Shown: positions 42,125 to 51,822 of the stretch, piece by piece
Numbering within the stretch: the stretch's first letter is position 1
How the letters are laid out: every line of letters starts with the position of its first letter
Source of the DNA: Ustilago trichophora
Taxonomy: Eukaryota > Basidiomycota > Ustilaginomycetes > Ustilaginales > Ustilaginaceae
Length of the DNA stretch: 64,000 nucleotides
Assembly (NCBI GenBank): GCA_900323505.1
Contig: OOIN01000037.1
Span: 496,001 to 560,000, forward strand
Direction of reading: 5' to 3'
The notes under the pieces: generated by a model
What the model was told of the DNA's origin: nothing
The model's input: only the letters and a program-made list of their open reading frames with translations
Databases searched by the model: none
Position numbers and translations under genes: made by a program

Positions 42125-42469
42125 ATGACTTTGCCCACCAGCACGACGCCAGAGAAGAGCCCTCTGGCAAACGCCGACTACCTGCAGAAAGCAAAAGAAG
42201 CTCTGTGGCAGTACGAGATCAAATCCGAGACCATCATGCAAGATGTCTTTGACTGCATCAGTATCTTGGAAATGGAAACCGACATGCTTTTCGACCCGCT
42301 TCGCACTGCTGCGATCGAGCAGGAGCTCAAGCGCTACGTCGAGTTTATGGAATTCGTCAATGAGGTGCTCGAGGATATGGTGATGGACGCCGAAGCCGTA
42401 AAGCGGTACAGGGAGTTGCAGGAGGATAGGTTACTGGCACAGCAGACCGAGAATGCGTGTAGGCTTTGA
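42125..42469 (+). CDS. Small alpha-helical hypothetical protein
   Basis: 114 residues from an ATG at 42125. After a short polar N-terminus, almost the whole protein is predicted helical, with heptad-like spacing of Leu, Met, Val and Ile (EIKSETIMQDVFDCISILEM, then FMEFVNEVLEDMVMD) and a charged C-terminal helix. The size and helical hairpin pattern recall small subunits of larger assemblies (kinetochore, BLOC or mediator type), but no family was identified. It is a single exon and the composition supports a real protein. Confidence 0.65.
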   Translation: MTLPTSTTPEKSPLANADYLQKAKEALWQYEIKSETIMQDVFDCISILEMETDMLFDPLRTAAIEQELKRYVEFMEFVNEVLEDMVMDAEAVKRYRELQEDRLLAQQTENACRL

Positions 42470-43236
42470 GCATGAGAATGAGGTTGGGTCCACCCAATTA
42501 CGGCCGGGACGTCGATGTGGAGCGGCCGCGGAGATCCTACAACGACTGCGGGGTCAAAGGCGTAGAAAAGATGCACAGTGACATGCTCCTCCTCGGATCT
42601 CTTTTTCCTCTTGGTGTCTTCGAATGCCAGCACAGCAACACTCAAGCTCGCGTCCCTCAGTACGCGACGTCGTCATGTCTCAGAAACCATCAGCCAACTT
42701 TCATCCAGCTTCAGTTTAGCTCCCCAACTTTGATGCGGATGGGATCTTACACATGATAAAGAGATCCGCACTGATACCAAGAGGAAAACCGTAGAAGGCC
42801 ATCATGCTGTGTGCTGTGTCGAAAGAAAGGCAGTCCGCAAGCGAGCACGCTCAGCTGCGGATCCTCGTCTTTGGCATGGCTTGGCGCATGAATTTCCGTC
42901 ACCCTGTTGTTGCTTTGCTGTCGCTTTTTTTCCCCTACGCGCTAACCGACATCTGAGTACAGCAGTTCCGTAGATGCGGAATTGCTGCCCCCCTCATTCC
43001 GTGAACGCCACGCCTGCACAGCATGTTCCCCAAGCGTCGTTACTGTCATCGTCCACCTGCATTGAAAGTTTCCTTTGAGCTGCCTCTGTGTTTGGAAATG
43101 CTTGGACCCTGTCTGCAACTCATTTGTTCAGTCTCATACATAAGGCGTAGCTGTCCATCAAAATCTTCCGTTGCTTCCTCACCATCACCTTGCTCCTATA
43201 TCTCACCACACATTCACAATCAGCCAAACATCCACC
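42470..43236. other. Intergenic, no gene seen
   Basis: Promoter side of the secreted-protein gene; the final ~60 bp before the ATG are CA/CT-rich. No further gene was recognised. Confidence 0.45.
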
Positions 43237-43971
43237 ATGAAATCTATCCTCACTTTCAGCGCTCTCGTCTGTGCCGCACTCACCACTTCGGCCCTCGCCT
43301 TTCCTACACCTTCTGAGCCGCTCTTTATCTCGCGCATGGTTCGACGTCAAGTCCTGCACGACGACTCTCTTCCCGTTGCATCCACTTCAACTTCTACCTG
43401 CGGCGACTTTGCCCTGCAAGAACCTCAGAAACTCCAAGTACGGTCATACAACGACTCGACCACCGCCTACCTCTCCGTCACTGCAGATACCACCCAAACC
43501 CAGCTTCTCGCTGCCATTGCCCCTGATAGCGGCGAGCAAGGCGCATACGAGTTCGACTTCCAGACATGCAACTATCAAGGCTTTACCCAAGGCTTTTCCC
43601 GAAACAAGGGAGGTAGCATGGGCGCCCCGCTCGAGTTCTGGGGGCGCGTCGTGACCAATGTCACCTCCACAGATCAGGCTTCCCAGACAAGGTGTCTCGT
43701 AGCTTCAACTGCGCAGGACTCCACTGACGGGAGAGCCGGCACATTCAAGCTGGACGAGTGCAACGATGCCGACTCGAAACAGTGGTTCCGTCTGCAAGAA
43801 GGTATTGGCGGTGCAGTGCTCAGCTACTTCCCGGTCAGGAATGAGACGGGTTACGTGTACGACGGCCAAACTCCCGAATACTTCAAGGTCGACCTTCACC
43901 CACAGAGCAATGACGTTAATGCGGTCGAGTTCACCAGTGACAACTCGCAACAGTACGTTCGATTCGATTGA
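43237..43971 (+). CDS. Secreted protein with ricin-lectin-like stretch, possible effector
   Basis: 244 residues. Residues 1-21 form a clear signal peptide (MKSILTFSALVCAALTTSALA) with a likely cut before FPTPSEP, and VRR at about residue 38 could be a Kex2-type processing site. The mature part has few Cys. The segment RCLVAST, about 20 residues, LDEC, then KQWFRL reproduces the Cys...Cys...QxW pattern of ricin-B/beta-trefoil lectins. N-glycosylation motifs are present (NDS, NVT, NET). There are no catalytic motifs. Smut fungi secrete many such proteins at the plant interface, so an effector or cell-wall role is plausible but unproven. Confidence 0.8.
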   Translation: MKSILTFSALVCAALTTSALAFPTPSEPLFISRMVRRQVLHDDSLPVASTSTSTCGDFALQEPQKLQVRSYNDSTTAYLSVTADTTQTQLLAAIAPDSGEQGAYEFDFQTCNYQGFTQGFSRNKGGSMGAPLEFWGRVVTNVTSTDQASQTRCLVASTAQDSTDGRAGTFKLDECNDADSKQWFRLQEGIGGAVLSYFPVRNETGYVYDGQTPEYFKVDLHPQSNDVNAVEFTSDNSQQYVRFD

Positions 43972-44206
43972 GTACTCGCTCAATTTTATTCTGGTCTTCA
44001 TCAATGTCGGCCCGTTCTCTCCGTATGTCGCCGTGAAAAAATTGGCAATCAAATTCAGGCCCTGAAATCCTTTCGAAATTTATGCTGCGAGTGTTACGAT
44101 ACATACTGTAGCCTTGCAGAATGCGAATATGCGATCGCAAGAACACACGTACAAGCCGAGCCAGAATTCTGTGAGCCGATACAGTGATCGGGCAATGAGT
44201 GAGTGT
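43972..44206. other. Short intergenic between convergent genes
   Basis: 235 bp with a TACTGTA motif at about 44104; no gene. Confidence 0.5.
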
Positions 44207-47200
44207 TCAGCGTTCTGAACCCCGAGGGAAAGGGAGCGAGTTACGTCGATCCAAATTGTCTTCCGCAGTTGTACTGGAGTCGCCAATGTATCTGCCCCTT
44301 CTTCGTCGTCTGCTTTCGGAAGAGGGTTCCTCAGATCCGTTTCCGCCACCAACACGCGTTTCGCCATCATCATTGTCGTCCTCGTCCTGACCCTGTCTCT
44401 GCCGTTCCATCCTTCGACGACGCTCGAGCAATCTTGCTCGTTGGGCATATGCCTCGAATGTAGCTTGCCTAGCTTCAGCTGGTGTCGAAGCGCCTGAACC
44501 GGAAACAAAAACGCGAATGCCCGTAGGCGAGGCACTGCCGCTCGCTACACTCTCACCATCTCTAGTACGGCGTAGACGCGGCGGTGGAGAGTCATCAGCA
44601 AAGCTGGACTCGGCATCGTCATCGAATCCGCGGCGAGCATTGCGCCTCGACTCCGATCGCAGGATCTCGACGAGGTTGAAGTCGAAATCGTCCTCGCCCG
44701 CCATGCCGAGATCCAAGTCCAAGTCGATGTACTCTTCCGCTGCAGAGTCGTCTTCGTCAAGTGCCCCGTCATCGTCTGCCGTGGCTGGTGCGGGCGACTG
44801 ACTGCGTGGTCCGCTACGACTCTGGCTACGTTGACGTGACCGCAAGACGGCAGCCGGGGTCGTGATGAAGGTGAATGAACCGCTCCGGCCAGCGCGAGGG
44901 CGGTCCGGAGGAGGTAAGAGGGAGGATCCGGAGGCGTCGACGGATTGCTGTTGTGTCGATGGAACAAGGGTGGACGTTACAGGAGAATGAGGGACGGTGC
45001 CGATCTCGATGGACGTTTCGACGACGTCCTCTTCCACCGCATCGTTGTCGTCCGAAGCGGCTGCTGCAGGCTGTACGGGCTGGTTCGCGAGGCTAGATGG
45101 ATCACGAGCATGTCGCAAGGACAGAGAGGATCGCGCAGAGCGGATACTTGATGCATCCGAGTTGGTGAGTGGCTGCCCGCGCACGGCGTTGCGGCGGATC
45201 AGGGAGGTGGTTCGTGTCAGGGAGACGTCGGGATTAACCTCCATTGTGGCAGCATTACCCGGCACTGCTTGGGCTTGATCAGCTGCAGTCCTTTGTAGCC
45301 CCGTCTCATTTGTTGTTCCTTGCGTAACCTCACTCTCGGCGCGCACAGTTAGCAGTTGTTGCAAGGCGGAAGCAACCGAGCCTGCCTCAAGAGCAGCGCG
45401 CACGTCCGCGTCCTGGTTCAGATCGTCGGGCAGAGACGTATCATGTCTGCGAGCATAAAGCCATGCGCCACGTGGATCGGCGATGGGATCTGGGCGTGCA
45501 GAGGCAGCATCAGCGGTCATGGGTGCCAGAATCTCGTCATCGAGTGCGTATGGAAGCTCTAGGTCTGGATGCCATCGAGCGTAGGTCTCTTCGCGATCGC
45601 CAGGTGAGCGTGGTGGATCCGGGTATCGGGTGGCGTCACGGTCTAGATGATACCAAGCGGCGAGCTTGCGCCGCCAGGCACGGATAGAGTCAGAGGAAGG
45701 TGCCTGTACATCGGCACGAGACCAATGCGACTCTTCCATGGTAGCAAACAAATGTCGGTGAGCACTCAGTTCGGCGTCGCGGGAGCTGGCCGCAGATATG
45801 TCGGTGGTGTCTGGAGCATCTTCGCTCCGGTTCGGGCGTCGAGCCATGGAGGATAGAAGCAAGAGATTGCGTGCTCTCCACAGGGACGTTCGCATCTGGG
45901 ACGAGTCGGCGTTTTGCTGCGTGCTTGTTACTGGTCGATCAGGTTCGCCGTCGCGGTTCGTGTTGGACACAAGGCAGGATAAGCGGCGGAGGGTATCATC
46001 GAAAAGTTCAATTGTGTCCATGACGAGGGCGTAGGAGGAACCGATGTCGGGTATGTTGGATGGGGTCGTGCCGTGCTGCGTCAGGGTATTGTCACGTTGT
46101 GCATGCTGCAGCTGTGTGCATGCGAGATCCATATGCAGTTGGAAGAGCGAGGCACGCAAGGACTCGATAGAGGTACGAATGAACTGGCTGGATCTGAGAC
46201 GCTCGGCTTCACCGATGGCTCTTGCAGCTTCGGCGTTGCGCCTGGAAGCCTCAGCCAGTCTAGCAGAAATAGTTTGCGGAGAGATGCCCAAAGTTGACGT
46301 TGGACGAGGCGCGGATCTGCGCTGCGCAAGTTGTGGCACCAAGCTGTCTGGTGAGATGGTAGATGGCTCATCATTTCGCCTGGGGAGAATACGGATGCTT
46401 CTGTTACGCATTGAGGGCACGGAAGCTGAAGTACGCGCGGCACGTGGTGTGAAAGATGAAGGATCTGCGGTGGAATCCAACAGGTCTTGAGTGGAGCCGA
46501 GAAGGCCGTCTGTGGAGGTGAGGAGGAAGTCGCGGAGCGTGCGTCGGGCTGTGCGGTCCGTAGCGTTGGATGGGCCCGAGAAAGCGCCACGTGCTTCGAT
46601 GTGATTGTTGAGAGAGTTGCTGGAGGAGCGAAGCGAGCGAAGGAGCTGATAGGTATGGTCAAGGGCAGCGGACCTTGCGTACGAGTCACGCATGTTGACG
46701 TGACGCGAGGCGCGCCCAGATATCGAGCGGTACGGATCAAAGTCACTTGGACGATTCAGTTGGGAGGATGCGATTGCAGATCGAAGAGAGGCCGACGGAT
46801 CCGGCAAAGGTGCAGAAGAAGATGCAGGAGAAGATGCCGATGGGTCTCTTTTCTTAGCAAGCGCCTGGCGAGCGGTCTCTTTGATGATGATTTCGAAGCT
46901 GCGCTTGAGGAGTTTGTCGGTGGGATCAAGGTGATCTACGAACTGTTCAAAGGTGTAGTCTGGCTGGGACATGGAAGGGTTGCGCGCCGAGGCAGGGTCG
47001 AGATGGGCATTGGCGGACGAAGAAGGGCCAATGGTGGCCTGCGAGTCGGAGTCATCGTTGGAGTCGTTGGGGTCTCGAACATACTGCATCTCAGTTTCGC
47101 GTCTCCTGCGCTGTGCGGAGAGGCTTGCCACGCTGTCGGTGCCCAAAGAAGCTTGTCTGGATGGACGAATGGAAGTGGGAGGGCGCAAGCTTGGAAGAGG

Positions 47201-47440
47201 TGAGGAGGTAGAGGACGAGGCGGTAGCATTGCTCTGGGAAGCCGAGACGGTACCAGTGACCTGGTCTGCATCGCGAAGAAAAGACAAGATGACACGGTTA
47301 CGGCGAGAGATGGAAGGGCACAGATCGAAAGCCTGGTCGATCTCGTTTGCTTCATTGAGCTGATCTAGGACGTGGATGCAAGCCTGCTTGATCTTGTTGA
47401 GGAAGACATCGTCGAAATGGCCTTGTGTGAGGCGCCCCAT
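44207..47440 (-). CDS. Large hypothetical protein, mostly low-complexity
   Basis: A single-exon 1077-residue protein with ATG at 47440 (MGRLTQGHFDDVFLNKIKQA). Residues 1-60 look ordered and helical (IHVLDQLNEANEIDQAFDLC). Residues about 380-470 form another helical block rich in Ala, Arg and Glu (RLAEASRRNAEAARAIGEAE, then SIESLRASLFQLHMDLACTQ). Most of the rest is Ser, Arg, Asp-rich and probably disordered. A strongly acidic patch (DEDDSAAEEYIDLDLDLG) precedes an Arg-rich C-terminus (ERRRRMERQRQ, SRRRRRGR) that could be a nuclear signal. No enzyme or zinc motif was found and no family was recognised. Length and uninterrupted frame support a real gene. Confidence 0.72.
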   Translation of the reverse strand: MGRLTQGHFDDVFLNKIKQACIHVLDQLNEANEIDQAFDLCPSISRRNRVILSFLRDADQVTGTVSASQSNATASSSTSSPLPSLRPPTSIRPSRQASLGTDSVASLSAQRRRRETEMQYVRDPNDSNDDSDSQATIGPSSSANAHLDPASARNPSMSQPDYTFEQFVDHLDPTDKLLKRSFEIIIKETARQALAKKRDPSASSPASSSAPLPDPSASLRSAIASSQLNRPSDFDPYRSISGRASRHVNMRDSYARSAALDHTYQLLRSLRSSSNSLNNHIEARGAFSGPSNATDRTARRTLRDFLLTSTDGLLGSTQDLLDSTADPSSFTPRAARTSASVPSMRNRSIRILPRRNDEPSTISPDSLVPQLAQRRSAPRPTSTLGISPQTISARLAEASRRNAEAARAIGEAERLRSSQFIRTSIESLRASLFQLHMDLACTQLQHAQRDNTLTQHGTTPSNIPDIGSSYALVMDTIELFDDTLRRLSCLVSNTNRDGEPDRPVTSTQQNADSSQMRTSLWRARNLLLLSSMARRPNRSEDAPDTTDISAASSRDAELSAHRHLFATMEESHWSRADVQAPSSDSIRAWRRKLAAWYHLDRDATRYPDPPRSPGDREETYARWHPDLELPYALDDEILAPMTADAASARPDPIADPRGAWLYARRHDTSLPDDLNQDADVRAALEAGSVASALQQLLTVRAESEVTQGTTNETGLQRTAADQAQAVPGNAATMEVNPDVSLTRTTSLIRRNAVRGQPLTNSDASSIRSARSSLSLRHARDPSSLANQPVQPAAAASDDNDAVEEDVVETSIEIGTVPHSPVTSTLVPSTQQQSVDASGSSLLPPPDRPRAGRSGSFTFITTPAAVLRSRQRSQSRSGPRSQSPAPATADDDGALDEDDSAAEEYIDLDLDLGMAGEDDFDFNLVEILRSESRRNARRGFDDDAESSFADDSPPPRLRRTRDGESVASGSASPTGIRVFVSGSGASTPAEARQATFEAYAQRARLLERRRRMERQRQGQDEDDNDDGETRVGGGNGSEEPSSESRRRRRGRYIGDSSTTAEDNLDRRNSLPFPRGSER

Positions 47441-47743
47441 GGTGAAAGATCGAGAACCTCAAGCGTGATTTGAGATCCGTGCTAGGTGTGATGCCAATCG
47501 ATACGGGTGTAGAAGGTCAAGGCTGACCACGCACTCGCCTTGAGCGAAGGTTTGCTTCGTGTGTCGAAGACGCTTGCGCAAAGAAGGTGGGTTTAGACAT
47601 CCATGGTAATATTGGTGGGCGAGAATCGCTTTTTATTCGTGCTTAAGAGGAAGGTAGCGAGTGATGATGGTGAGGATTCAGGATTCAGATAGAGAAGAAC
47701 AAGATTGGCGCCAATTCGAGACGGCGTTGAGAAGGGCTGCAGC

Positions 47744-47795
<52 letters not shown>

Positions 47796-48340
47796 GTTCC
47801 CCACACGTCCACGAAACCTTGCAGCGCTTGTTTGACAGTTTCATCGTCCGGATCGGGACCTCCAAATCGGATCGGTCAAATCCGCCCGCTCGTGACTCTG
47901 TTTGGATCTGGCGCGCCATTTAGTGACATTCAAGAGTGTGGCTCAAGCTCTTTTGGGGTGCTTCCGATCCCTGCTTGATCATGTTGCGAGCATCGAGATG
48001 AGAATCGACGTTGATACAAAGCCAATGGCATGCAGCTGCGTCAACTGAATCCACTACGGCTATACGATCAACGTCAAAACGGCTGAGAGTACTGTACTGT
48101 AGTAGCAGGTGTCGTTCCTGCCATTTTTTCAAAACGAATTCGAGTCGTGTGTGGCTGGCATCAGATAAGCGAACCCTGAAAGCAACCGTTCCCTTCTTCT
48201 CGGATGTCATAGTTAAGACACCTTTTCAAGGGACCGTCTTTCAGTTCCCCCACCATTCGCTCCCACCACAGCACGACATCACCTCGAAACCTTCTCCCTT
48301 TTCATCCACAGCATCAGCTTACGCACGTCGCTCCACAAAC
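47441..48340. other. Divergent intergenic region
   Basis: Between the large hypothetical gene (minus) and BNA1 (plus). Holds a long CT microsatellite (47747-47793) and an AGTACTGTACTGTAG motif at about 48089-48103. No gene was supportable. Confidence 0.5.
47747..47793. repeat. (CT)n microsatellite
   Basis: Uninterrupted CT dinucleotide run of about 46 bp. Confidence 0.95.
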
Positions 48341-48886
48341 ATGCCCTTCCCACTACCGCTCAACTTTCCAAAGTGGCTCTCGGAGAATGAGCACCTCCTA
48401 CAGCCACCCGTTGGCAATTTTTGCCTTTTCCGCACACGCGACTACACTGTCATGGCCGTGGGTGGTCCCAACGCCAGATCCGATTACCACTATCAGCCCA
48501 CCGAGGAATTCTTCTACCAGTACAAAGGCGACATGCTTCTCAAGGTCATCGACGAGGATGGCAAGTTCCAGGACATTCCCATCCAGGAAGGTGAAATGTT
48601 CATGCTTCCCGCCAACACACCACACTCGCCTGTCCGCTTCGCCAACACTGTTGGTATCGTCGTCGAGCGCACAAGACCACAAGGAAGCCCAGACGCCATG
48701 CGATGGTACTGCGCCAACAAGCAAGCTCACGGCGAAACCCCCACACTAGTCAAGGAGGTCAAGTTCCAGTGCACCGATCTCGGAACACAGCTCAAACCCA
48801 TCATCGATGCTTGGGTCAACGATGAGGCTGGTCGCAAGTGTGGCCAGTGCGGCTACACACAGGGGGCTCGCGAGCTGCCAGCATAG
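48341..48886 (+). CDS. BNA1: 3-hydroxyanthranilate 3,4-dioxygenase
   Basis: A single-exon 181-residue cupin. The Fe(II) ligands are visible as His50 and Glu56 (DYHYQPTEEFFYQ) and His95 (NTPHSPVR). The substrate-binding Arg46, Arg99 and Glu109 positions are also conserved. Cys124 and the C-terminal KCGQCG (Cys167/Cys170) correspond to the second, rubredoxin-like metal site of the bacterial and fungal enzymes. The enzyme opens the ring of 3-hydroxyanthranilate, giving the quinolinate precursor in the kynurenine pathway of NAD synthesis, in the cytosol. The start was chosen at MPFPLPLNFP, where family similarity begins; upstream codons are leader-like. Confidence 0.96.
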   Translation: MPFPLPLNFPKWLSENEHLLQPPVGNFCLFRTRDYTVMAVGGPNARSDYHYQPTEEFFYQYKGDMLLKVIDEDGKFQDIPIQEGEMFMLPANTPHSPVRFANTVGIVVERTRPQGSPDAMRWYCANKQAHGETPTLVKEVKFQCTDLGTQLKPIIDAWVNDEAGRKCGQCGYTQGARELPA

Positions 48887-49297
48887 TCTTCTCATCTCGT
48901 TTCGCCTCGCCTTGTTTCCCTTGATCCATAGACCATACCCGCATGGAATCTTCAACCCATCTTTAAGTTTGCCACAGGCCCGGCTTTGATCTCTCATGCG
49001 TGTGTGTGCATGTACAGTCGGCTTGAGCCAGTGCTGTGTATGTGTCGTGCATCTTGATCATAAGGCTCAAAAACTTTGGCGGCGGCGGCGGCGGCGACCC
49101 TGGTTCTGAATCCTGAAATCCTGCATGAGCTTCTCAAGGTCGGTGTCGTATCGGGAACTTAGCAAATTCCACCGATATCGGGATTCGGCCAAATTGCACC
49201 CTTTGAGCTGCGATGTGTGGAGAAATCAAGTGTGCGCGGCTGTGCGTCGCTCGTGGCTCAACTCTGGGCTGCAATCACCGCAAGCGCCCATCATCCC

Positions 49298-49374
<77 letters not shown>

Positions 49375-49618
49375 GAACCCTTCCTACGTAGCATCGTTAA
49401 GCATAGTCTCGCGCTACAATCTCGACCTAGTACCATCCCGTAGCTCATTATACCGAAGACACTCGTCTTCACCGCAGTCCATATCTACCATTGCGTGAAT
49501 CGCATCAGCCCTGTTGCGAATTTGATCGCCGCACATTGGACTACTCACCATCCACAGCAGCATAGTCGCATAAATACCTCAGTCGGCATAATTATCCCTC
49601 GATCTCAGCTCTTTCAAA
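48887..49618. other. Intergenic with microsatellites
   Basis: Includes a GGC trinucleotide run (49078-49096) and a compound CA/CT microsatellite (49299-49372) upstream of DID2. No gene was seen. Confidence 0.5.
49299..49372. repeat. (CA)n(CT)n compound microsatellite
   Basis: About 37 bp of CA followed directly by about 37 bp of CT. Confidence 0.95.
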
Positions 49619-50248
49619 ATGTCGGGACTCGAAAAGTCATTGTTCCAGCTCAAGTTCACCGCAAAGTCGCTCCAGCGACAGGCTCGCAAGGCAACCAAGG
49701 ACGAAACAGCCGAAAAGGCGAAACTCAAGAAGGCGCTGGCACAAGGCAACACAGAAGGTGCACGCATCTATGCCTCCAACGCCATCCGTAAAAAGAACGA
49801 ATCTCTCAATCTCCTACGTCTGGGAAGCCGCATCGATGCAGTCGCAAGCCGTGTCGAGACCGCCGTCACCATGCGCCAAGTATCGGGAAGCATGGCTTCC
49901 GTAGTCAAAGGAATGGACAAGGCCATGGAGAGCATGAACCTCGAGCGCATATCCATGGTCATGGACAAGTTTGAAACCCAGTTCGAAGACATGGATGTGC
50001 AGACATCGTACATGGAAGGTACCATTGGCGCCACCACTGCCCAAAGCATGCCACAGGACCAGGTTGACTTGCTCATGCAGCAAGTTGCCGACGAAAACGG
50101 AATCGAGATCAATCACAAGCTTGGCGAAGGCGGATTGCTCGAAGGCAAGGTGGCCGACTTGGTACCCAAGATTCCCGATAGCAAAGTCAAGGACAAGGAA
50201 GACGACGCACTTGCTGAGCGACTGCGCGCCCTCCGCCCCGCGACTTGA
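49619..50248 (+). CDS. DID2: ESCRT-III-associated protein Did2/CHMP1
   Basis: 209 residues, a single exon, usual length for the family. The basic N-terminal helix ([20 protein letters not shown]), the [20 protein letters not shown] segment and the acidic second half ([18 protein letters not shown]) follow CHMP1 closely. The last residues [11 protein letters not shown] are a MIM1 motif that binds the MIT domain of Vps4. Did2 regulates Vps4-driven disassembly of ESCRT-III during multivesicular-body formation on endosomes. It works in the cytosol and on endosomal membranes. Identification is near certain. Confidence 0.97.
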   Translation: MSGLEKSLFQLKFTAKSLQRQARKATKDETAEKAKLKKALAQGNTEGARIYASNAIRKKNESLNLLRLGSRIDAVASRVETAVTMRQVSGSMASVVKGMDKAMESMNLERISMVMDKFETQFEDMDVQTSYMEGTIGATTAQSMPQDQVDLLMQQVADENGIEINHKLGEGGLLEGKVADLVPKIPDSKVKDKEDDALAERLRALRPAT

Positions 50249-50416
50249 AACCACTGCTCAACGAGTTTAATGAAATGACCGACTGCTCAAGCTGACCGAT
50301 TCGAATGCTCCCGTGCTTGTATCGTCATCTGATGTGAATGCCATGGATATTGTTTTGATTGTGCTAAAGTACAGATGATGGCCTTCACTTTGCTCTGCAT
50401 TCGCCGAGGGTTTGCC

Positions 50417-51190
50417 TTAGCGTGGTCCATATCCAGATCGTGACTGTGGAGGAGGATAAGAGCCGTTTGGTGGCAGGGAAGGCGGTGGACCGCGCATATT
50501 TGGTGGTGGTCCAGAAGCATATGGAGCAGGCGGTCCTCCGTAGCCCGGCGGCGGACCTCTTGGAGGATAGGCGCCACTACTGGCTGCTGGTGCGCCGCCA
50601 CCCATCATGTTGGGAGGGGGTCGAGAGTAAGGGCCACCCTGAGGCGGTGGACGATTGTAGTTTGGTGGCGCAGCGTGGTCTCTGGAAGATCCATCGTTGT
50701 TGCCGTACCGACCGTATCCTCCCCCTCCCGATCCACCTCTCGGTCCCCCGTTTCGATCCGGTCCTCCGTTTCGATCCAATCCTCCACTTCCACCGCTACC
50801 CGCTCCCATCGACACTCGAGGTGGGCCTTGTGATCGGAATGCTGTTGGGTCAAGTGAGTAAGTCAAGTCAGTATGATAGTCCTCCTCTTTCGGAACAAAC
50901 TTTCGGTGAGGATACGTACCTCGATCCGATGTACCGCTGAGTGGTCCTGCGCCGAAGGTCATGAACGAAGAGCCAGCTGGTTGAAGAAGGTCTCTTGGCT
51001 TCTCGATGCCGCGTCGATCATATTCCCTGGCTAAAGTGTCCAACACTTGCTGTATCTGATCTGGATCGAGGTTTTGATAGTATTCGCGAACATTCTGCAA
51101 GTGATTACGTCCACTGTTGTGCGCTTTTCGTACCGAGACCGAATCATGTGTCAAGAAGACGTCACAGTAATCGCAGTAATGTTTTCCCAT
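50417..51190 (-). CDS. YHC1: U1 snRNP protein C (U1-C)
   Basis: Exons 51190-50920 and 50841-50417 (231 residues when spliced). The N-terminal zinc finger CDYCDVFLTHDSVSVRKAHN followed by SGRNH (C2H2, matrin/U1-C type) and the ENVREYYQ-like helix (QNVREYYQNLD) are diagnostic. The tail is Gly/Asn-rich then Pro-rich (GPPPGYGGPP), as in other U1-C proteins. U1-C stabilises pairing between U1 snRNA and the 5' splice site. The intron (78 nt, GTACGT...CAACAG, with TACTGAC as a branch site) is a multiple of three with no in-frame stop, so an unspliced message would still encode a 257-residue protein. Confidence 0.95.
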   Translation of the reverse strand: MGKHYCDYCDVFLTHDSVSVRKAHNSGRNHLQNVREYYQNLDPDQIQQVLDTLAREYDRRGIEKPRDLLQPAGSSFMTFGAGPLSGTSDRGTYPHRKFVPKEEDYHTDLTYSLDPTAFRSQGPPRVSMGAGSGGSGGLDRNGGPDRNGGPRGGSGGGGYGRYGNNDGSSRDHAAPPNYNRPPPQGGPYSRPPPNMMGGGAPAASSGAYPPRGPPPGYGGPPAPYASGPPPNMRGPPPSLPPNGSYPPPQSRSGYGPR

Positions 51191-51822
51191 GGCTATAGCT
51201 ATTGAGGGTGGATTGAGAGTAAGTACTGCAGACGGTCGATGTGGAGACGAGCCTTGGAGCTCTAGATGCTCTTCAGATCCTACTGATTGCTAAGTTCGGT
51301 CGTGTCTCCAGTCTTGCTGTGTATCGCTTGCTCGAGATCTGGTGAATGTGGATGGTGGAGGATAGAGTGTAGAATGCCGAGAAGGAAGGGTTGAAGTCTA
51401 CAACCTCGAATTGCAACGGAGCCGAAAGCAGGGTTTTTGCACGTTCTGTTTTGTCGGATTGGGGCGATGTAACATCAAGTGCACGGAAAAATACTCCACA
51501 ACTTTGTGACATGCAAAGGGCAACCCAACTCAGCCATGTCGCGCAATGTCAGTGCAACAATACTGCTGTACTGTATGTACACCAAGTCCCTGAATTGCGA
51601 ACCAACCCTCTTCTCTCACTTCGACAAGATCCTCACTTCGACATTCACACCCTTCTTGCTGGTTCGTTGGTGGAATCGACAGAACCTCGCAATCTCAAGT
51701 CGGCCAGGGAGTACATCTTGGTCACTGTTCTCCTCTCCTTTGCTGGGCGAGGATAAGCACGCCTGCGATGTCACCGGTACCCTAATCAAAGCCACAGCCT
51801 GTCTGTGCTATTTCTTTCCGCA
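51191..51822. other. Divergent intergenic region
   Basis: Shared upstream region of U1-C and the PROPPIN gene, with a TGTACTGTATGTAC motif at about 51568-51581. No gene was seen. Confidence 0.5.
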
